Notes: generated by a model not told the origin, from the letters alone. A stretch of DNA of 64,000 nucleotides from Pseudohongiella sp. (GCA_030696315.1 JAUYSM010000015.1:1-64000), one strand, 5' to 3'. Positions 36,444-47,357 are shown, numbered from the stretch's first letter. A program made the numbers and translations.

Positions 36444-39400
36444 TTACAGCTGCATCAACACACGTGCATACAGACGACGTCCGCGACCATCAAATACCGA
36501 GGCATCATAGTTGATAGCGCCAGATTCGCGGTAAGGGATAGTCGCATTAAATGCATCCAGTGCGCCGACCGTGAAAATGGTGGTGCCCAAACGCTCGTTT
36601 GCCCACTGGTGCGTGTAGTTGTATTGCAGATCCACACTCTGGTAACTGTCGACTGTTGGCTTCATCACCGCACGTACCGCATCGTTTGCGGTACGGAAGG
36701 TGTTGTCGTACGCCAGGTCGCGATAGGAACCCACAAAACGGGTAATAACCGCAGCGCTGTGTTGTGACTGCATCCAGCTCAGGCTGATATTGCCCTTGTT
36801 GTCTGGCAGTGAACGCACGAGGTTGCCATCGCCGGTAGTGCCCGCTGCATCAAACACGCCGGTTTCCAGCAATCCCAGCTCGAGGCCTGGCACGTTCTGC
36901 AGCAAGTATTGACGCACATGGGTGTAGTCCGCAGACGCGCGGAAACGACCCATATCAGTTTCCCAGCTATATGCAATTTTGAGGTCAACACCGTCTGCGG
37001 TGATTTCACCTGCATTGATTGCCTTCAACTGTGTAGTTGTCAATGCACCCTGGTTGCTGCCGAATGAACGAACGACACCGTCCACTGTGTACGCCGCTGG
37101 ATTAACAACACAATCCAGACGTGAACCCGGCGTGACGTTGTTAAATCCAGTTACGCCGCCCACTGTTGCCTGCGTCGCCGGATTAGTGCCGAACTGTGCA
37201 GCCAATGCCACCGGATCGCAAGGTGTGTACTGGTTCATCGCCGCCCAAGCACCGGTGCGTGTTGCTGGAATGGTGCCATTCAGGATGTAGTTAGCCGGGT
37301 TGGCTGCCGCTGCTTCAAACGCTGCCAGTTCGCCGGCAATCGCGGAGATACCGGGTTGTGGCAGCACTTTGTCAGTCAGCTCAAAGCGCCAGATATCTGC
37401 CGTTACACTCAGACCGTCCAGAGCACCTGACGGCGTCCACACAAATCCGGTGCTGAAGGTATCCGCATACTCATTACCAACGTCCGGTGCAGGCGCACCC
37501 AGCGTGTAGGTTGAGTTAGGCAATGCATAATCGTTACTTACAGGTAACAGACCCGCACGAACTGCCTGGTTACGTAGCGGATCGCGGAAGGTGTTACTTG
37601 CCGCTTCCAGGCCTTCCAGTACGATGCCTGAGTTTGGTGCACGGAATGACTGCGAGTAAGAACCACGGAACAACAGGTCATCGCTGGCGCGCCAGCTCAA
37701 AGCAACCTTGGGCGTCAACTCTCCACCAATGTTTCCGCCGTATTCTTCATAACGCAGCGCAATCTGCGACTCAATGTTCGTCCAGAACGGCAACGAAAGT
37801 TCGGCAAATACTGATTTCACATCGCGTGTATTGTCGTAGTTAAACGCACACTGTGAACATTCAAAATTGTTGCTGACGTAGTGCGTTGTGTTTGGCGCAC
37901 CATTGCGGCCATAACTCAGAATCGCGTTCGGGATACCTGGCTCGTTGAGGATAGGAGCAATCGACTTGTTATTCTGCTCGCGGTATTGTCCACCCACTGC
38001 AAACTGCGCCATACCACCACGCATTTCAGTCAATTCGCCAGAGATTACCGCATCCAGCACGGCCAGTTTATTACGCCTGTCTGAACGCTTGATCACCGGG
38101 TTCATCCACTCCATTAACGCCGGATCATTGGCGAGCGCAGGATTGGTCATCGCCGTCAGGAAGGGGTTATAAAACATGCAACCATCTTTGCCCTGGTTGT
38201 TACTGGTCAGCGCCAGCGAAATACTCTCGCGCGTCGTGAATACAAATCCGGGGAAGAAAGTCTGCGTGTAACCGTTGTAGTACGCCGCATTACTGACGTT
38301 CCACATGGTTGGCAGTGCGCCGCCCAATGGGCCAGGCTCGTCCCTGAAATTAAAGTTCTTGATGCCATTCGGTGTACAGTTGGGGCCACCCAAGCCATTA
38401 ACGGCAAGTTCCGCGCGGTCACGCTGGAAAGTCCGGTACTCTTGTTCAAAGCTGGTACCGCTCCATGAATAGCTGACATCGTAATTAAAACGACGATCAC
38501 CAGCGGCATAAAACTCGCCTTTTAAGCCTGCCTGTACACCCAGTGTTTCGGTGTCAGTGACGTTGTCGTTGCCCCCGGTTCTCGGGAAATTACCGGCGTT
38601 GATGGCGTTGTAAAACGGTACGTTGAGGCCGCCATTTGCCAAGGTATTAGGCGAATTGGGGATGCTGGTCGGACGCGTCAGACCGGCTTTGCCGGCATAG
38701 TAACCAAGCTCTGCCGTCTGGCCGATGGCATAACCACCCCAGGCTGGATTGCCGGCGTGTGAGCCAGGCGCAGCCAGGAATACGGTTGGGCCGCGAGATA
38801 CGTTGGCGCCTGAATCAGCGCGCTCAATCGACGTGCCAGAGTATTGGAAAAATGAATAAAACTCGGCTTTTTCGCTGAAAACATGGTTGAACGCACCGGC
38901 AAAACTATCACGCTCGGTACCAACCTGCATGAAGTTCCACTCATCTGTGTACTCTCGGCATACACCACCATTGGAACCGCGCTGATCTGTGCGGGTACCC
39001 GTAAAAAATGGGGTACCGTCGGCTGATGTCAGTGTAGAACACAGAGGATCAGTCAACACCTGAGTCGGGCTGCCGCCTTCAGCAATATTCTGTGCTGTAA
39101 TGGTATTGTTCAGATAAGCGGAATTGATGCGCGAGCCGAACGACGGGTTAGCCATCGTGTTACCGATTGTCCCGGTGATGGAACCTACCTGGCCAGAATA
39201 CTCAACGTTTTCATCATAAAAACGACCAAACTCGACCGGCACACCGTCGCGTCTGAACGCCTCGGCTGATATCACAAAGTGTGTGTCACCACTGTCGCTG
39301 GCCCAGCCCCAGATTGCGCTGACTGTTTGATCCTGCTTGCTGGTGGCCGACTCCAAGGCCTGCACATCACCGTAGATCTCCAGTCCTTCAAAATCGGTGC

Positions 39401-39923
39401 GCATGATGACGTTGACCACACCAGCCACTGCGTCCGAGCCATAAAGTGCAGAACCACCATCGGTTAACACTTCTACACGCTCGACCATCACCAAGGGAAT
39501 GGTGTTGATATCCACAAACTCGCCACCGCTGCGGGTTGTGGTTGCTGCAGACACCTGACGCTTTCCATTCACCAGTGTCAGCGTGGAGTTTTCACCCAGG
39601 TTACGCAAGTTGACGTTTGCAGTACCAGACAGCGCATCGCCTTCGCCAGCACCTTCATTGGTGAATGAACCCGAATTGATCTCCAGATTTTTGATGACAT
39701 CCCAAACTTGAGCCGCTCCCTGTGCTTCGATGCTGGTTCTGTCGACGGTGGTTACCGGAGAAGGTGCATCAAGCGCACTGCCTCGGATATAAGAACCGGT
39801 AACAACTACTTCTTCGATTTCGTCTTGCCCTGCATTCTGAGCAAACGTTGGCAGACAGGTGATTGCTGTCATGACCCCAATAAACAAGCGGGTCCTCTTG
39901 TTATTCCCAAGCCGTGTGGACAT
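36444..39923 (-). CDS. Large TonB-dependent receptor, copy 3 of 3 in tandem
   Basis: A 1159-residue receptor with signal peptide ending LPTFAQ, plug EEVVVTGSYIRGSALDAP and barrel ending GRRLYARVLMQL. The start at 39923 has GAGAGG upstream; a longer frame is rejected because its first 23 residues precede the signal. The closest relative is copy 2: long stretches such as SRGPTVFLAAPGSHAGNPA-type loops are shared. An extracellular loop carries a CSQC pair. Single-gene transcript by its own terminator. The three genes probably arose by successive tandem duplication and then diverged. Confidence 0.93.
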   Translation of the reverse strand: MSTRLGNNKRTRLFIGVMTAITCLPTFAQNAGQDEIEEVVVTGSYIRGSALDAPSPVTTVDRTSIEAQGAAQVWDVIKNLEINSGSFTNEGAGEGDALSGTANVNLRNLGENSTLTLVNGKRQVSAATTTRSGGEFVDINTIPLVMVERVEVLTDGGSALYGSDAVAGVVNVIMRTDFEGLEIYGDVQALESATSKQDQTVSAIWGWASDSGDTHFVISAEAFRRDGVPVEFGRFYDENVEYSGQVGSITGTIGNTMANPSFGSRINSAYLNNTITAQNIAEGGSPTQVLTDPLCSTLTSADGTPFFTGTRTDQRGSNGGVCREYTDEWNFMQVGTERDSFAGAFNHVFSEKAEFYSFFQYSGTSIERADSGANVSRGPTVFLAAPGSHAGNPAWGGYAIGQTAELGYYAGKAGLTRPTSIPNSPNTLANGGLNVPFYNAINAGNFPRTGGNDNVTDTETLGVQAGLKGEFYAAGDRRFNYDVSYSWSGTSFEQEYRTFQRDRAELAVNGLGGPNCTPNGIKNFNFRDEPGPLGGALPTMWNVSNAAYYNGYTQTFFPGFVFTTRESISLALTSNNQGKDGCMFYNPFLTAMTNPALANDPALMEWMNPVIKRSDRRNKLAVLDAVISGELTEMRGGMAQFAVGGQYREQNNKSIAPILNEPGIPNAILSYGRNGAPNTTHYVSNNFECSQCAFNYDNTRDVKSVFAELSLPFWTNIESQIALRYEEYGGNIGGELTPKVALSWRASDDLLFRGSYSQSFRAPNSGIVLEGLEAASNTFRDPLRNQAVRAGLLPVSNDYALPNSTYTLGAPAPDVGNEYADTFSTGFVWTPSGALDGLSVTADIWRFELTDKVLPQPGISAIAGELAAFEAAAANPANYILNGTIPATRTGAWAAMNQYTPCDPVALAAQFGTNPATQATVGGVTGFNNVTPGSRLDCVVNPAAYTVDGVVRSFGSNQGALTTTQLKAINAGEITADGVDLKIAYSWETDMGRFRASADYTHVRQYLLQNVPGLELGLLETGVFDAAGTTGDGNLVRSLPDNKGNISLSWMQSQHSAAVITRFVGSYRDLAYDNTFRTANDAVRAVMKPTVDSYQSVDLQYNYTHQWANERLGTTIFTVGALDAFNATIPYRESGAINYDASVFDGRGRRLYARVLMQL

Positions 39924-40133
39924 GGTAAACCTCTCATGATTTTTTTTATGTAAAATGCCAAAAACTACGGTTACATGTTGCTGATTTGTCATGCAGATCA
40001 GTAACTACTCCGTGTGAAGCGGCCAGCAACAGGCAGAGAAAAGACACACGGTACGTCTACAAAAAAGCAAGCCAACGATAGCCAAAGGTTCCTGTTAATG
40101 CAAACATCTTGACGCTGAACGCGCTCAGTTTGT

Positions 40134-40166
40134 CCTTTATAAGCCTCGTTAATGCCCTTTATAAGC
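40134..40166. promoter_or_regulatory. Pair of CCTTTATAAGC direct repeats
   Basis: CCTTTATAAGC occurs at 40134-40144 and 40156-40166, 22 bases apart (about two helical turns), between the divergent receptor 3 and ygiQ genes. It could be a regulator site for either gene. No known consensus recognised. Apart from this and the promoter next to it, the 360-base gap shows nothing else. Confidence 0.3.
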
Positions 40167-40216
40167 TAAGTCAATACCAATAAGCAGCGTACGCCTGAGT
40201 ATTTCCAGAAGTTTAT

Positions 40217-40244
40217 TTGTTACAAGGCCTTACTAGGCTAGAAT
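40217..40244 (+). promoter_or_regulatory. Likely promoter of ygiQ
   Basis: TTGTTA (40217-40222), a 16-base spacer and TAGAAT (40239-40244), about 40 bases before the ygiQ start codon. Confidence 0.45.
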
Positions 40245-40282
40245 GGCGGCCACGCTTCGTTAGCTCCCGAGAGCAGACCCTC

Positions 40283-42505
40283 ATGAAATCCTACACAAAC
40301 AACACAAATGCCAAAGGCACTGGTCCCAAGAACAGAGAGCCGGCATCAAATGATAAGCCGCGCCACCTGTTTTCCTACCCGCGTTATTGGGCTGAGTGCT
40401 TTGGCACAGCACCCTTTTTGCCCATGTCGCGCGCGGAGATGGACGAACTGGGCTGGGATAGCTGCGACATTATTATTGTCACGGCAGATGCCTATGTGGA
40501 CCATCCAAGCTTTGGCATGGCGGTTGTTGGCCGTTTGCTCGAGGCCCAGGGCTTTCGTGTCGGCATCATTGCCCAGCCTGCGTGGGACAGCGCCGAACCG
40601 TTTAAGGCGCTGGGTGAACCCAATCTGTTTTTTGGGGTCACCGGCGGCAACATGGATTCCTTGATTAACCGCTATACCGCCGATTTGCGCATCCGTACGG
40701 ATGACGCCTATACCCCCAACGCTGAAGCAGGCAAACGCCCGGATCGCTCAGTGATTGTGTATAGCCAGCGCTGCCGGGAAGCGTATTACAACACCCCAAT
40801 TGTGATTGGCGGCATTGAGGCCAGTTTGCGCCGAATTGCGCAGTACGACTATTGGAGTGATCAGGTCAGACAGTCTGTTCTGATCGATTCCAATGCAGAT
40901 ATCCTGTTGTTCGGCAATGCCGAACGTGCCTTGGTCGAGCTGGCGCATCAAGTGGCGGCCGGCAAATCAGTTGATCAGCTCACCAATTTGCGTGGCACGG
41001 CGATAGTTCGTCGCAGCATTCCTGCCGGCTGGACGGAAATTGACTCCACCCGCATTGACTGGCCCGGGCGTGTAGACCAGATACCAAACCCCTATGATGC
41101 TCCGCACGACCAGATCAGTGAACCGGATGCTCGCAAACACCGCGAGTCCTCTGAGGCAAAAATCGCCGATCCTGACGTCTCACCTGTGCGTATCATACCG
41201 CTGCCCCTGCATCGCAAGTTTGACAGCGACCCCGACAAAACCTACATCCGTTTGCCGTCGTTTCAAAAAGTGAAAAACGACCCGGCGCTTTATGCTCATG
41301 CGTCGCGGGTGCTCCACCAGGAAGCCAATCCATATAACGCCAAGGTGCTGGTGCAAAAACATGGCACCCTGGAAGTATGGGTCAATACGCCCCCTATTCC
41401 ATTAGAAACCGATGAGCTTGATGGCGTGTTTGACCTGCCTTACGCGCGCACGCCCCACCCCTCTTACGGGACAGCACGGATACCGGCCTACGACATGATC
41501 AAGACCTCGGTCAATATCATGCGCGGTTGTTTTGGTGGTTGTACCTTCTGCTCTATTACTGAGCATGAAGGTCGCATCATTCAGAGTCGCTCCGAGGAGT
41601 CCATTCTCAAGGAAATCGAGAAAATACGTGACCTGGTACCAGGTTTTACCGGCACCATTTCCGATCTGGGCGGCCCCACCGCCAACATGTACAAACTTAA
41701 TTGTAAATCACACGACATCCAGAAGAATTGCAAACGTCTGTCCTGTGTGTTTCCAACGATTTGCCAGCATCTGAATACCGACCATAGTCCGACAACTCAA
41801 CTGTACCGTAAGGCCCGCGCCATTCCCGGTGTGAAAACTGTCGCAATTGCCTCTGGTCTGCGTTACGACCTGGCACTGAGAGACCCAGAGTATGTAGAGG
41901 AACTGGTCACGCATCACGTGGGTGGTTATCTGAAGATTGCCCCCGAGCACAGTGAAGAAAATACACTGTCGAAAATGATGAAACCCAGCATCGGTTCCTA
42001 CGACGAATTTAAAAAGATGTTTGACCATTTCTCGGCGAAGGCCGGGAAAAAACAGTATCTGATCCCCTACTTTATTGCCGCACACCCAGGCTCTGACAAT
42101 GAAGACATGATGAATCTGGGCCTGTGGTTAAAAAAGAACAAGTTCCGACCCGATCAGGTACAGACGTTTTATCCCTCGCCAATGGCGCTGGCGACAGCCA
42201 TGTATTACTCAGGCAAAAATCCTTTAAAAAAGGTGACTTACAAGAGCGAATCCGTGGAATCGTGCAAAGACATCGAGCAACGGCGCATCCAAAAGGCGTT
42301 TCTGCGTTATCACGATGCCAAGAACTGGCCGATGCTGCGCACGGCATTGAAGCAAATGGGCCGGGAAGATCTGATCGGTAGCGGCCCACAGCATCTGGTG
42401 CCGCCCGACAGACCAGGGCGAGGGCCAACCCGCCCGCCGGTCAAACCACTAAAACAACGGCCCGGCATGAAGGCAAGCACCAAATCACGGGGTGCCCGCC
42501 CCTGA
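40283..42505 (+). CDS. ygiQ: YgiQ-family radical SAM protein
   Basis: A 740-residue iron-sulfur protein. The N-terminal part (about 40-330) is the YgiQ-specific domain, for example [21 protein letters not shown] and [19 protein letters not shown]. The radical SAM cluster motif CFGGCTFC is at about residues 416-423. The C-terminal tail is basic and Pro-rich, as usual. The reaction is unknown although the family is widespread. The start at 40283 is chosen over an in-frame upstream codon because it fits the family length and the promoter position. Confidence 0.92.
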   Translation: MKSYTNNTNAKGTGPKNREPASNDKPRHLFSYPRYWAECFGTAPFLPMSRAEMDELGWDSCDIIIVTADAYVDHPSFGMAVVGRLLEAQGFRVGIIAQPAWDSAEPFKALGEPNLFFGVTGGNMDSLINRYTADLRIRTDDAYTPNAEAGKRPDRSVIVYSQRCREAYYNTPIVIGGIEASLRRIAQYDYWSDQVRQSVLIDSNADILLFGNAERALVELAHQVAAGKSVDQLTNLRGTAIVRRSIPAGWTEIDSTRIDWPGRVDQIPNPYDAPHDQISEPDARKHRESSEAKIADPDVSPVRIIPLPLHRKFDSDPDKTYIRLPSFQKVKNDPALYAHASRVLHQEANPYNAKVLVQKHGTLEVWVNTPPIPLETDELDGVFDLPYARTPHPSYGTARIPAYDMIKTSVNIMRGCFGGCTFCSITEHEGRIIQSRSEESILKEIEKIRDLVPGFTGTISDLGGPTANMYKLNCKSHDIQKNCKRLSCVFPTICQHLNTDHSPTTQLYRKARAIPGVKTVAIASGLRYDLALRDPEYVEELVTHHVGGYLKIAPEHSEENTLSKMMKPSIGSYDEFKKMFDHFSAKAGKKQYLIPYFIAAHPGSDNEDMMNLGLWLKKNKFRPDQVQTFYPSPMALATAMYYSGKNPLKKVTYKSESVESCKDIEQRRIQKAFLRYHDAKNWPMLRTALKQMGREDLIGSGPQHLVPPDRPGRGPTRPPVKPLKQRPGMKASTKSRGARP

Positions 42506-42531
42506 TTGCGGTGTTGACACAGCTCAAAGTT

Positions 42532-42567
42532 AACGAGAATCATTACTTGACGATAATGGTTCTCGTT
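42532..42567. promoter_or_regulatory. Fur box upstream of the siderophore receptor
   Basis: Inverted repeat AACGAGAATCATTA / TAATGGTTCTCGTT (13 of 14 positions symmetric) around eight bases. It contains GAGAATCATT-type Fur half sites and covers the -35 element of the promoter at 42547-42575, so bound Fur-iron would block transcription. Confidence 0.8.
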
Positions 42568-42575
42568 TGTATTAT
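42547..42575 (+). promoter_or_regulatory. Promoter of the siderophore receptor gene
   Basis: TTGACG (42547-42552), 17-base spacer, TATTAT (42570-42575): a near-consensus sigma70 promoter that overlaps the Fur box. The transcript leader is about 80 bases. Confidence 0.75.
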
Positions 42576-42659
42576 GCGCCTCATTCAGAGGGCGTAACTG
42601 CAAGACTTGCCTTACTCCCCTGCGACACAAACCCCTTTGTTGTACCGGGAGCACAACAC

Positions 42660-44786
42660 ATGCATCACAACACGTCATCCGTTTTTTCACTCCGCAGCAA
42701 ACGCCGCCCTCTAGCAGGCGCCATTGCGCTGCTGGGCGGCAGCCTGATGCTGCAACAATCTACGCTGGTTCTAGCCCAAGAAGAGGAGCCGGTTCTGCGC
42801 CTGCCCACCATCCTCGTGATTGGTGAAAATCCTGCTGACGTGTCGCGACAACCAGGTGCTGTGTCACTGGTACAACTGGAAGAATTGATACTGAGGCAGC
42901 CACGCTCAACTGAAGAAGCCCTGCGCACGGTGCCCGGCATTACCATCAAGCCCGAAGAGGAAAGCGCGATAGTTGCCAACATCGGCATGCGCGGCCTGAG
43001 TTCAGGGGACTATAAAACACTGATTCTGGAAGACGGTGTACCCGTCGCTCCCGGTCTGTTTGTGGGTAATGGCCGTTATTACAACCCCCGCATCCAACGT
43101 ATGGAAGGTATTGAGGTGCTTAAAGGTGCAGCATCCCTGCGCTACGGCCCAAGCACCATCGGAGGCGTGATCAATTACGTCACCAAACAGCCGCGTGATG
43201 GCGTGGAACTCTCATTGCGAGCAGGCTCCTGGAATACACAGGAAGCCACACTGGAAGTGGGTGGCAGCTCAAATTCAGGTGACGCCACGTTTGGTGCCAT
43301 CATAAACAATGTCAGCAGTGACGGTTTTCTGAACAAAGCCTACGACACTACCGATATCATGATCAAAGCCGGCATGGCTATTGGCAATAACCAGCGTATC
43401 AGCGTGAAATATGCTGACTACAGCAACGATGCCAATATCTCTTATCGCGGACACTTCCTGCAGGAATATCGCAATGACGCGCGAAACAACCCTGCCCCGG
43501 ATGACTATTTTCTGACTGAGCGACGCTCGCTGGACGTCAACCATCAGTGGGACATCAACCCGTCAGCGCAACTCAACACGCTGGTATTTGGTAGCGAAAT
43601 GTTCCGCGATTACTGGCGTTTTAATACCAATAACGCAGCCTCTGCCGCCGCTGGCAGCTGGGTTTATACCGACGTTCTAAATGGAAACAACCGCGCGTTT
43701 GAACGCTTTGGTGTTGATACCCGCCTGCTGATTGATCACCAGTTGTTTGGTGTATCAAGTGAAACAGAACTCGGACTGCGCTACATGGACGAGGAAATGG
43801 ACGACAAAACCGTGCAGGCAACCCGGGCCACCCCGCGTACCGGCCCATTGGGCAAAGACACGCTGGACACCGCCGAGAGTTATGCGTTGTATGCCCAAAA
43901 CCGCTTCTTGTTGACGGACAACGTCGCGCTGACGGCAGGCCTTCGTATTGAACAGTACGAGCAAGATCGGCTGGATCTGCGTCGCACCGCTGCACAAGGT
44001 AATTTTGCGTCAACCGACAACACTGAAGTGATGCCTGGTGTCGGCATGAGCTGGCAGATAAACCCTGAGTTACAACTGTTCGGCAGTGTGTACAAGGCCT
44101 TCTCGCCGTCATTAAACAGCGATTCCCTCAATGGTCTGCAAGACCAGCAGCTGGACGCTGAGCGCTCCGTTAACATCGAGTTTGGCTTACGTGGCGCTAA
44201 CCCGCGTATGAGCTACGAATTTGCGATGTTCCGTATGGATTTTGATAACCAGATAATTCCAGCCAACAGCAACTCACAATTTCAAGTGACCAACGGCGGT
44301 GAAACCCTGCATCAGGGCCTGGAGTTTGGATTAGGGTTTGACTTGGGATCAGGTTTTAGCCTGAACACCAATGCTACCTATGTGAGCGATGCCGAGTTTA
44401 GAGGCAATCGCCTGGCGCGCAATGGCGCGATCACCACACCGGATGGCAACCGTATTCCTTACACTCCTGAGTGGACTGGCAATATGTCGCTGGAATACGA
44501 AACCGGAAATCTGCGATCAGGGCTCAGTATTCATCACACCAGTGCACAGTACACGGATGTCTTGAACACAAAAGCTATCACAGAAAGTACCAGTGGATTT
44601 TTTACCGGTCAGACGCCGTCATACACTATTGCTGATCTGTTCCTGGTGTATTCCATCAATGATCAGCTGACGGTGAATGCTGCGGTGAAAAATCTGCAAG
44701 ACAAGCGTTACATCGCCAGCGTGCGTCAGGGTATTTATGTCGGCCCGGAGCGCAGCATTGATGTGGGTCTGCGTTACCGTTTTTGA
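42660..44786 (+). CDS. TonB-dependent siderophore receptor, FecA-like
   Basis: A 708-residue iron-complex receptor. The start at 42660 has GGGAG nine bases upstream and gives a signal peptide ending at TLVLAQ. The plug (about 30-165) includes NIGMRGLSSGDYKTLILEDG, VEVLKG-type sequence and YGPSTIGGVINYVTKQP; the barrel ends IDVGLRYRF. No N-terminal signalling domain for an anti-sigma factor is present, so it does not control its own sigma factor. Iron repression is expected from the Fur box over its promoter. The likely ligand is an iron-siderophore or citrate complex. Confidence 0.93.
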   Translation: MHHNTSSVFSLRSKRRPLAGAIALLGGSLMLQQSTLVLAQEEEPVLRLPTILVIGENPADVSRQPGAVSLVQLEELILRQPRSTEEALRTVPGITIKPEEESAIVANIGMRGLSSGDYKTLILEDGVPVAPGLFVGNGRYYNPRIQRMEGIEVLKGAASLRYGPSTIGGVINYVTKQPRDGVELSLRAGSWNTQEATLEVGGSSNSGDATFGAIINNVSSDGFLNKAYDTTDIMIKAGMAIGNNQRISVKYADYSNDANISYRGHFLQEYRNDARNNPAPDDYFLTERRSLDVNHQWDINPSAQLNTLVFGSEMFRDYWRFNTNNAASAAAGSWVYTDVLNGNNRAFERFGVDTRLLIDHQLFGVSSETELGLRYMDEEMDDKTVQATRATPRTGPLGKDTLDTAESYALYAQNRFLLTDNVALTAGLRIEQYEQDRLDLRRTAAQGNFASTDNTEVMPGVGMSWQINPELQLFGSVYKAFSPSLNSDSLNGLQDQQLDAERSVNIEFGLRGANPRMSYEFAMFRMDFDNQIIPANSNSQFQVTNGGETLHQGLEFGLGFDLGSGFSLNTNATYVSDAEFRGNRLARNGAITTPDGNRIPYTPEWTGNMSLEYETGNLRSGLSIHHTSAQYTDVLNTKAITESTSGFFTGQTPSYTIADLFLVYSINDQLTVNAAVKNLQDKRYIASVRQGIYVGPERSIDVGLRYRF

Positions 44787-44807
44787 TGGATAGAGGATAG
44801 TGTGGCC

Positions 44808-44990
44808 GCACCGGCGGAGTTGGGCAGATTCAGACCGGCCACATCCATTCACAGGACACCGGACGCTGCGCAACTCCTCCTCAGGCGCTGCGCGCCTTGC
44901 GAAGTCGAACAGTGCTCGCGTTTATCCCGGTGTCCTGTGAACGGATAAACGTGGCCTGACTGGTCTGAACCTGCCCAACTCCGCCGGTGC
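44808..44990. repeat. 183-bp near-perfect palindrome (long inverted repeat with 64-base loop)
   Basis: Left arm 44808-44862 (55 bases) pairs with right arm 44927-44990 (64 bases): 53 of 55 left-arm positions match, with five- and four-base bulges in the right arm. The 64-base loop holds a second hairpin GGCGC-TGC-GCGCC at 44884-44896. It fills the gap between two convergent genes and has no credible ORF or obvious target-site duplication. Far longer than an intrinsic terminator. It could be a miniature inverted-repeat element, a structured RNA or both. Confidence 0.9.
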
Positions 44991-45020
44991 TCTCACGTCT
45001 GGCTGCAACATCCGCTCAAA

Positions 45021-47348
45021 CTATTTTTTATTCTTCAGGGCCTGCTCAAACAACGACGCCATTGTTCCCGTTGAGCGCTTGTTTTGCGCAGCCGCATCAA
45101 AGTCCTTTTTGCGTTTTGCCGACTCCGCGGTCGTTGGTGCCGGTCGGGCTCCTTTGGGTGCCCCCTCGGTTGGCAACGGATCAGACAAACGCAAGGTCAA
45201 CGCAATACGCTTACGCTCCTTATCAACCTCCAACACTTTGACCTTCACAATTTGCCCGGCTTTAACCACTTCATGCGGATCTTTGACAAATTTTTCCGAC
45301 AATGCCGAGATATGCACCAGACCATCCTGATGCACCCCAATATCCACAAACGCCCCAAAATTGGTGACGTTGGTGACCGTACCTTCCAGCGTCATGCCCG
45401 GCACAAGATCCTTGAGCTCTTCCACACCTTCCTTGAGTTCAGCGGTTACAAACTCGCCACGCGGGTCACGACCAGGTTTTTCCAGTTCACGCAGAATGTC
45501 CTGAACCGTGGGTAGACCGTATTTTTCAGACACATAATCACTGGCTTTCAGACTGCGCAGAAATGCACCATCGCCGATCAACGACTTGACACTTCGTCCA
45601 TGGCGGCGCGCGATCTCTTCTACCAGAGCATAAGACTCGGGATGCACCGATGAGGCATCCAGAGGATTTTCACTTTCCTGTACACGTAAAAAACCGGCTG
45701 CCAATTCAAAGGATTTTTCGCCAAAGCGTGGCACCTTTTTTAATTGCTCCCGGGTCCGGAATTGGCCGTTTTTGTCCCGGAATTCAAGAATATTGTTGAC
45801 CAGGGCCTGCGTTAATCCCGAAACCCGCTTTAACAAAGGTGCTGAGGCGGTATTGATATCCACGCCCACCGCGTTTACGCAATCCTCCACCACCGCATCG
45901 AGAGAACGTGACAATTTCACCTGGCTGACGTCGTGCTGATACTGACCCACGCCGATAGATTTCGGTTCAATTTTTACAAGCTCCGCCAAGGGATCCTGCA
46001 AACGCCGCGCGATGGACACCGCACCACGAATCGTCACATCTAAATCCGGCAGCTCCAGTGACGCAAACTCCGACGCCGAATAAATAGAGGCACCAGACTC
46101 ATTCACAATCACTTTTTTGACTTTGAATTGCGGAAACGCTTTACAGAATTGCGCAACAAAACTGTCCGTTTCACGTGATGCCGTTCCGTTACCAATACTG
46201 ATCAGTTGCGCATTGTATTTTTCGCACAACTTCTTCAACACCAGCGCTGCTTCTTCAATCTTGTTTTGTGGCGCATTTGGAAAAATGGCACCGTGATCCA
46301 ACACCTTGCCAGTCTCATCAACAACCGCAACCTTCACGCCGGTGCGCAAACCAGGGTCCAAACCGATAGTCACCTTTTTGCCGGCAGGCGCGGCCAGCAG
46401 CAGATCCTTGATGTTGCGCGCAAATACTTCAATGGCATCGGTTTCTGCCTGATCGCGCAGCTCGGTCAGAAAATCGGTCTGCAAATGTGTGTGGACTTTC
46501 ACTCGCCAGGTCCAACGCACTACGTCTTGCAGCCAGCTGTCTGCTGCACGTCCCTGATCCTTGATCTGCCAGTGATTGGCAATCATGGCTTCGCACGGGT
46601 GTTTGACGGGCGGGGCGTCCGGGTTGACCGGGATTTCAATTTTGAGATTCAGTATGCCTTCATTGCGCGCACGAAACAGTGCCATGGTGCGGTGTGATGG
46701 AATTTTGGTGACCGCTTCGGAGAAGTCAAAATAATCGCGGTACTTGGCGCCTTCTTGCTCTTTGCCGACAATCAATTCCGACATCAAGTGCGCGCTGTTC
46801 CAGAAATAGTCGCGTAGTCGACCCAGCAAGGTTGCATCTTCACCAAATTGTTCAATCAAAATGTAGCGCGCGCCTTCCAGTGCCGCTTTGACATCTGCAA
46901 CGCCCAGTTCTGCGTTTACATATGCGGCAGCCTCCTGCTCCGGATTCAGTGCAGGGTTGGCAAACAGAGCATCGGCAAGCGCCTGCAATCCGGCTTCACG
47001 GGCAATCTGTGCACGTGTACGACGCTTGGGTTTGTAGGGCAAATACAGGTCTTCAAGGGTGGTTTTGGTGGATGCAGCCCGTAGCTGTGCCTCCAGCTCC
47101 GGCGTCAGCTTCTGTTGTTCTGCAATACTTTTGATGATGGCATCACGCCTGTCATCCAATTCACGCAGATACAGCAAGCGCTCCTGAAGTTTACGTAACT
47201 GTATATCGTCGAGGCCCCCGGTTACTTCTTTGCGATAACGCGCAATAAATGGCACGGTTGCGCCGTCATCCAGCATGGCAACAGTCGCAGCAACTTGTTC
47301 CGGGCGCGCAGCAATTTCTTCAGCTATCTGATCAAACATCAATGACAT
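45021..47348 (-). CDS. tex: Tex transcription accessory protein
   Basis: A 775-residue RNA-binding protein conserved in bacteria. The N-terminal YqgF-like/HHH parts ([40 protein letters not shown], then LLKRVSGL) and the C-terminal S1 domain (about 655-725, with [21 protein letters not shown] and DGLVHIS) are all present. It has a role in transcription and RNA metabolism through the S1 domain. Normal length, with a lysine-rich tail. Transcribed downstream of trmJ on the same strand, 9 bases after its stop, so probably one operon. Confidence 0.96.
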   Translation of the reverse strand: MSLMFDQIAEEIAARPEQVAATVAMLDDGATVPFIARYRKEVTGGLDDIQLRKLQERLLYLRELDDRRDAIIKSIAEQQKLTPELEAQLRAASTKTTLEDLYLPYKPKRRTRAQIAREAGLQALADALFANPALNPEQEAAAYVNAELGVADVKAALEGARYILIEQFGEDATLLGRLRDYFWNSAHLMSELIVGKEQEGAKYRDYFDFSEAVTKIPSHRTMALFRARNEGILNLKIEIPVNPDAPPVKHPCEAMIANHWQIKDQGRAADSWLQDVVRWTWRVKVHTHLQTDFLTELRDQAETDAIEVFARNIKDLLLAAPAGKKVTIGLDPGLRTGVKVAVVDETGKVLDHGAIFPNAPQNKIEEAALVLKKLCEKYNAQLISIGNGTASRETDSFVAQFCKAFPQFKVKKVIVNESGASIYSASEFASLELPDLDVTIRGAVSIARRLQDPLAELVKIEPKSIGVGQYQHDVSQVKLSRSLDAVVEDCVNAVGVDINTASAPLLKRVSGLTQALVNNILEFRDKNGQFRTREQLKKVPRFGEKSFELAAGFLRVQESENPLDASSVHPESYALVEEIARRHGRSVKSLIGDGAFLRSLKASDYVSEKYGLPTVQDILRELEKPGRDPRGEFVTAELKEGVEELKDLVPGMTLEGTVTNVTNFGAFVDIGVHQDGLVHISALSEKFVKDPHEVVKAGQIVKVKVLEVDKERKRIALTLRLSDPLPTEGAPKGARPAPTTAESAKRKKDFDAAAQNKRSTGTMASLFEQALKNKK

Positions 47349-47357
47349 ACGTTTTAT

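Noticed and set aside
44808-44990. Ordinary bidirectional terminator as the sole explanation of the palindrome
   Set aside because: Arms of 55-64 bases and a 64-base loop greatly exceed terminator size and no T-tract follows either arm.
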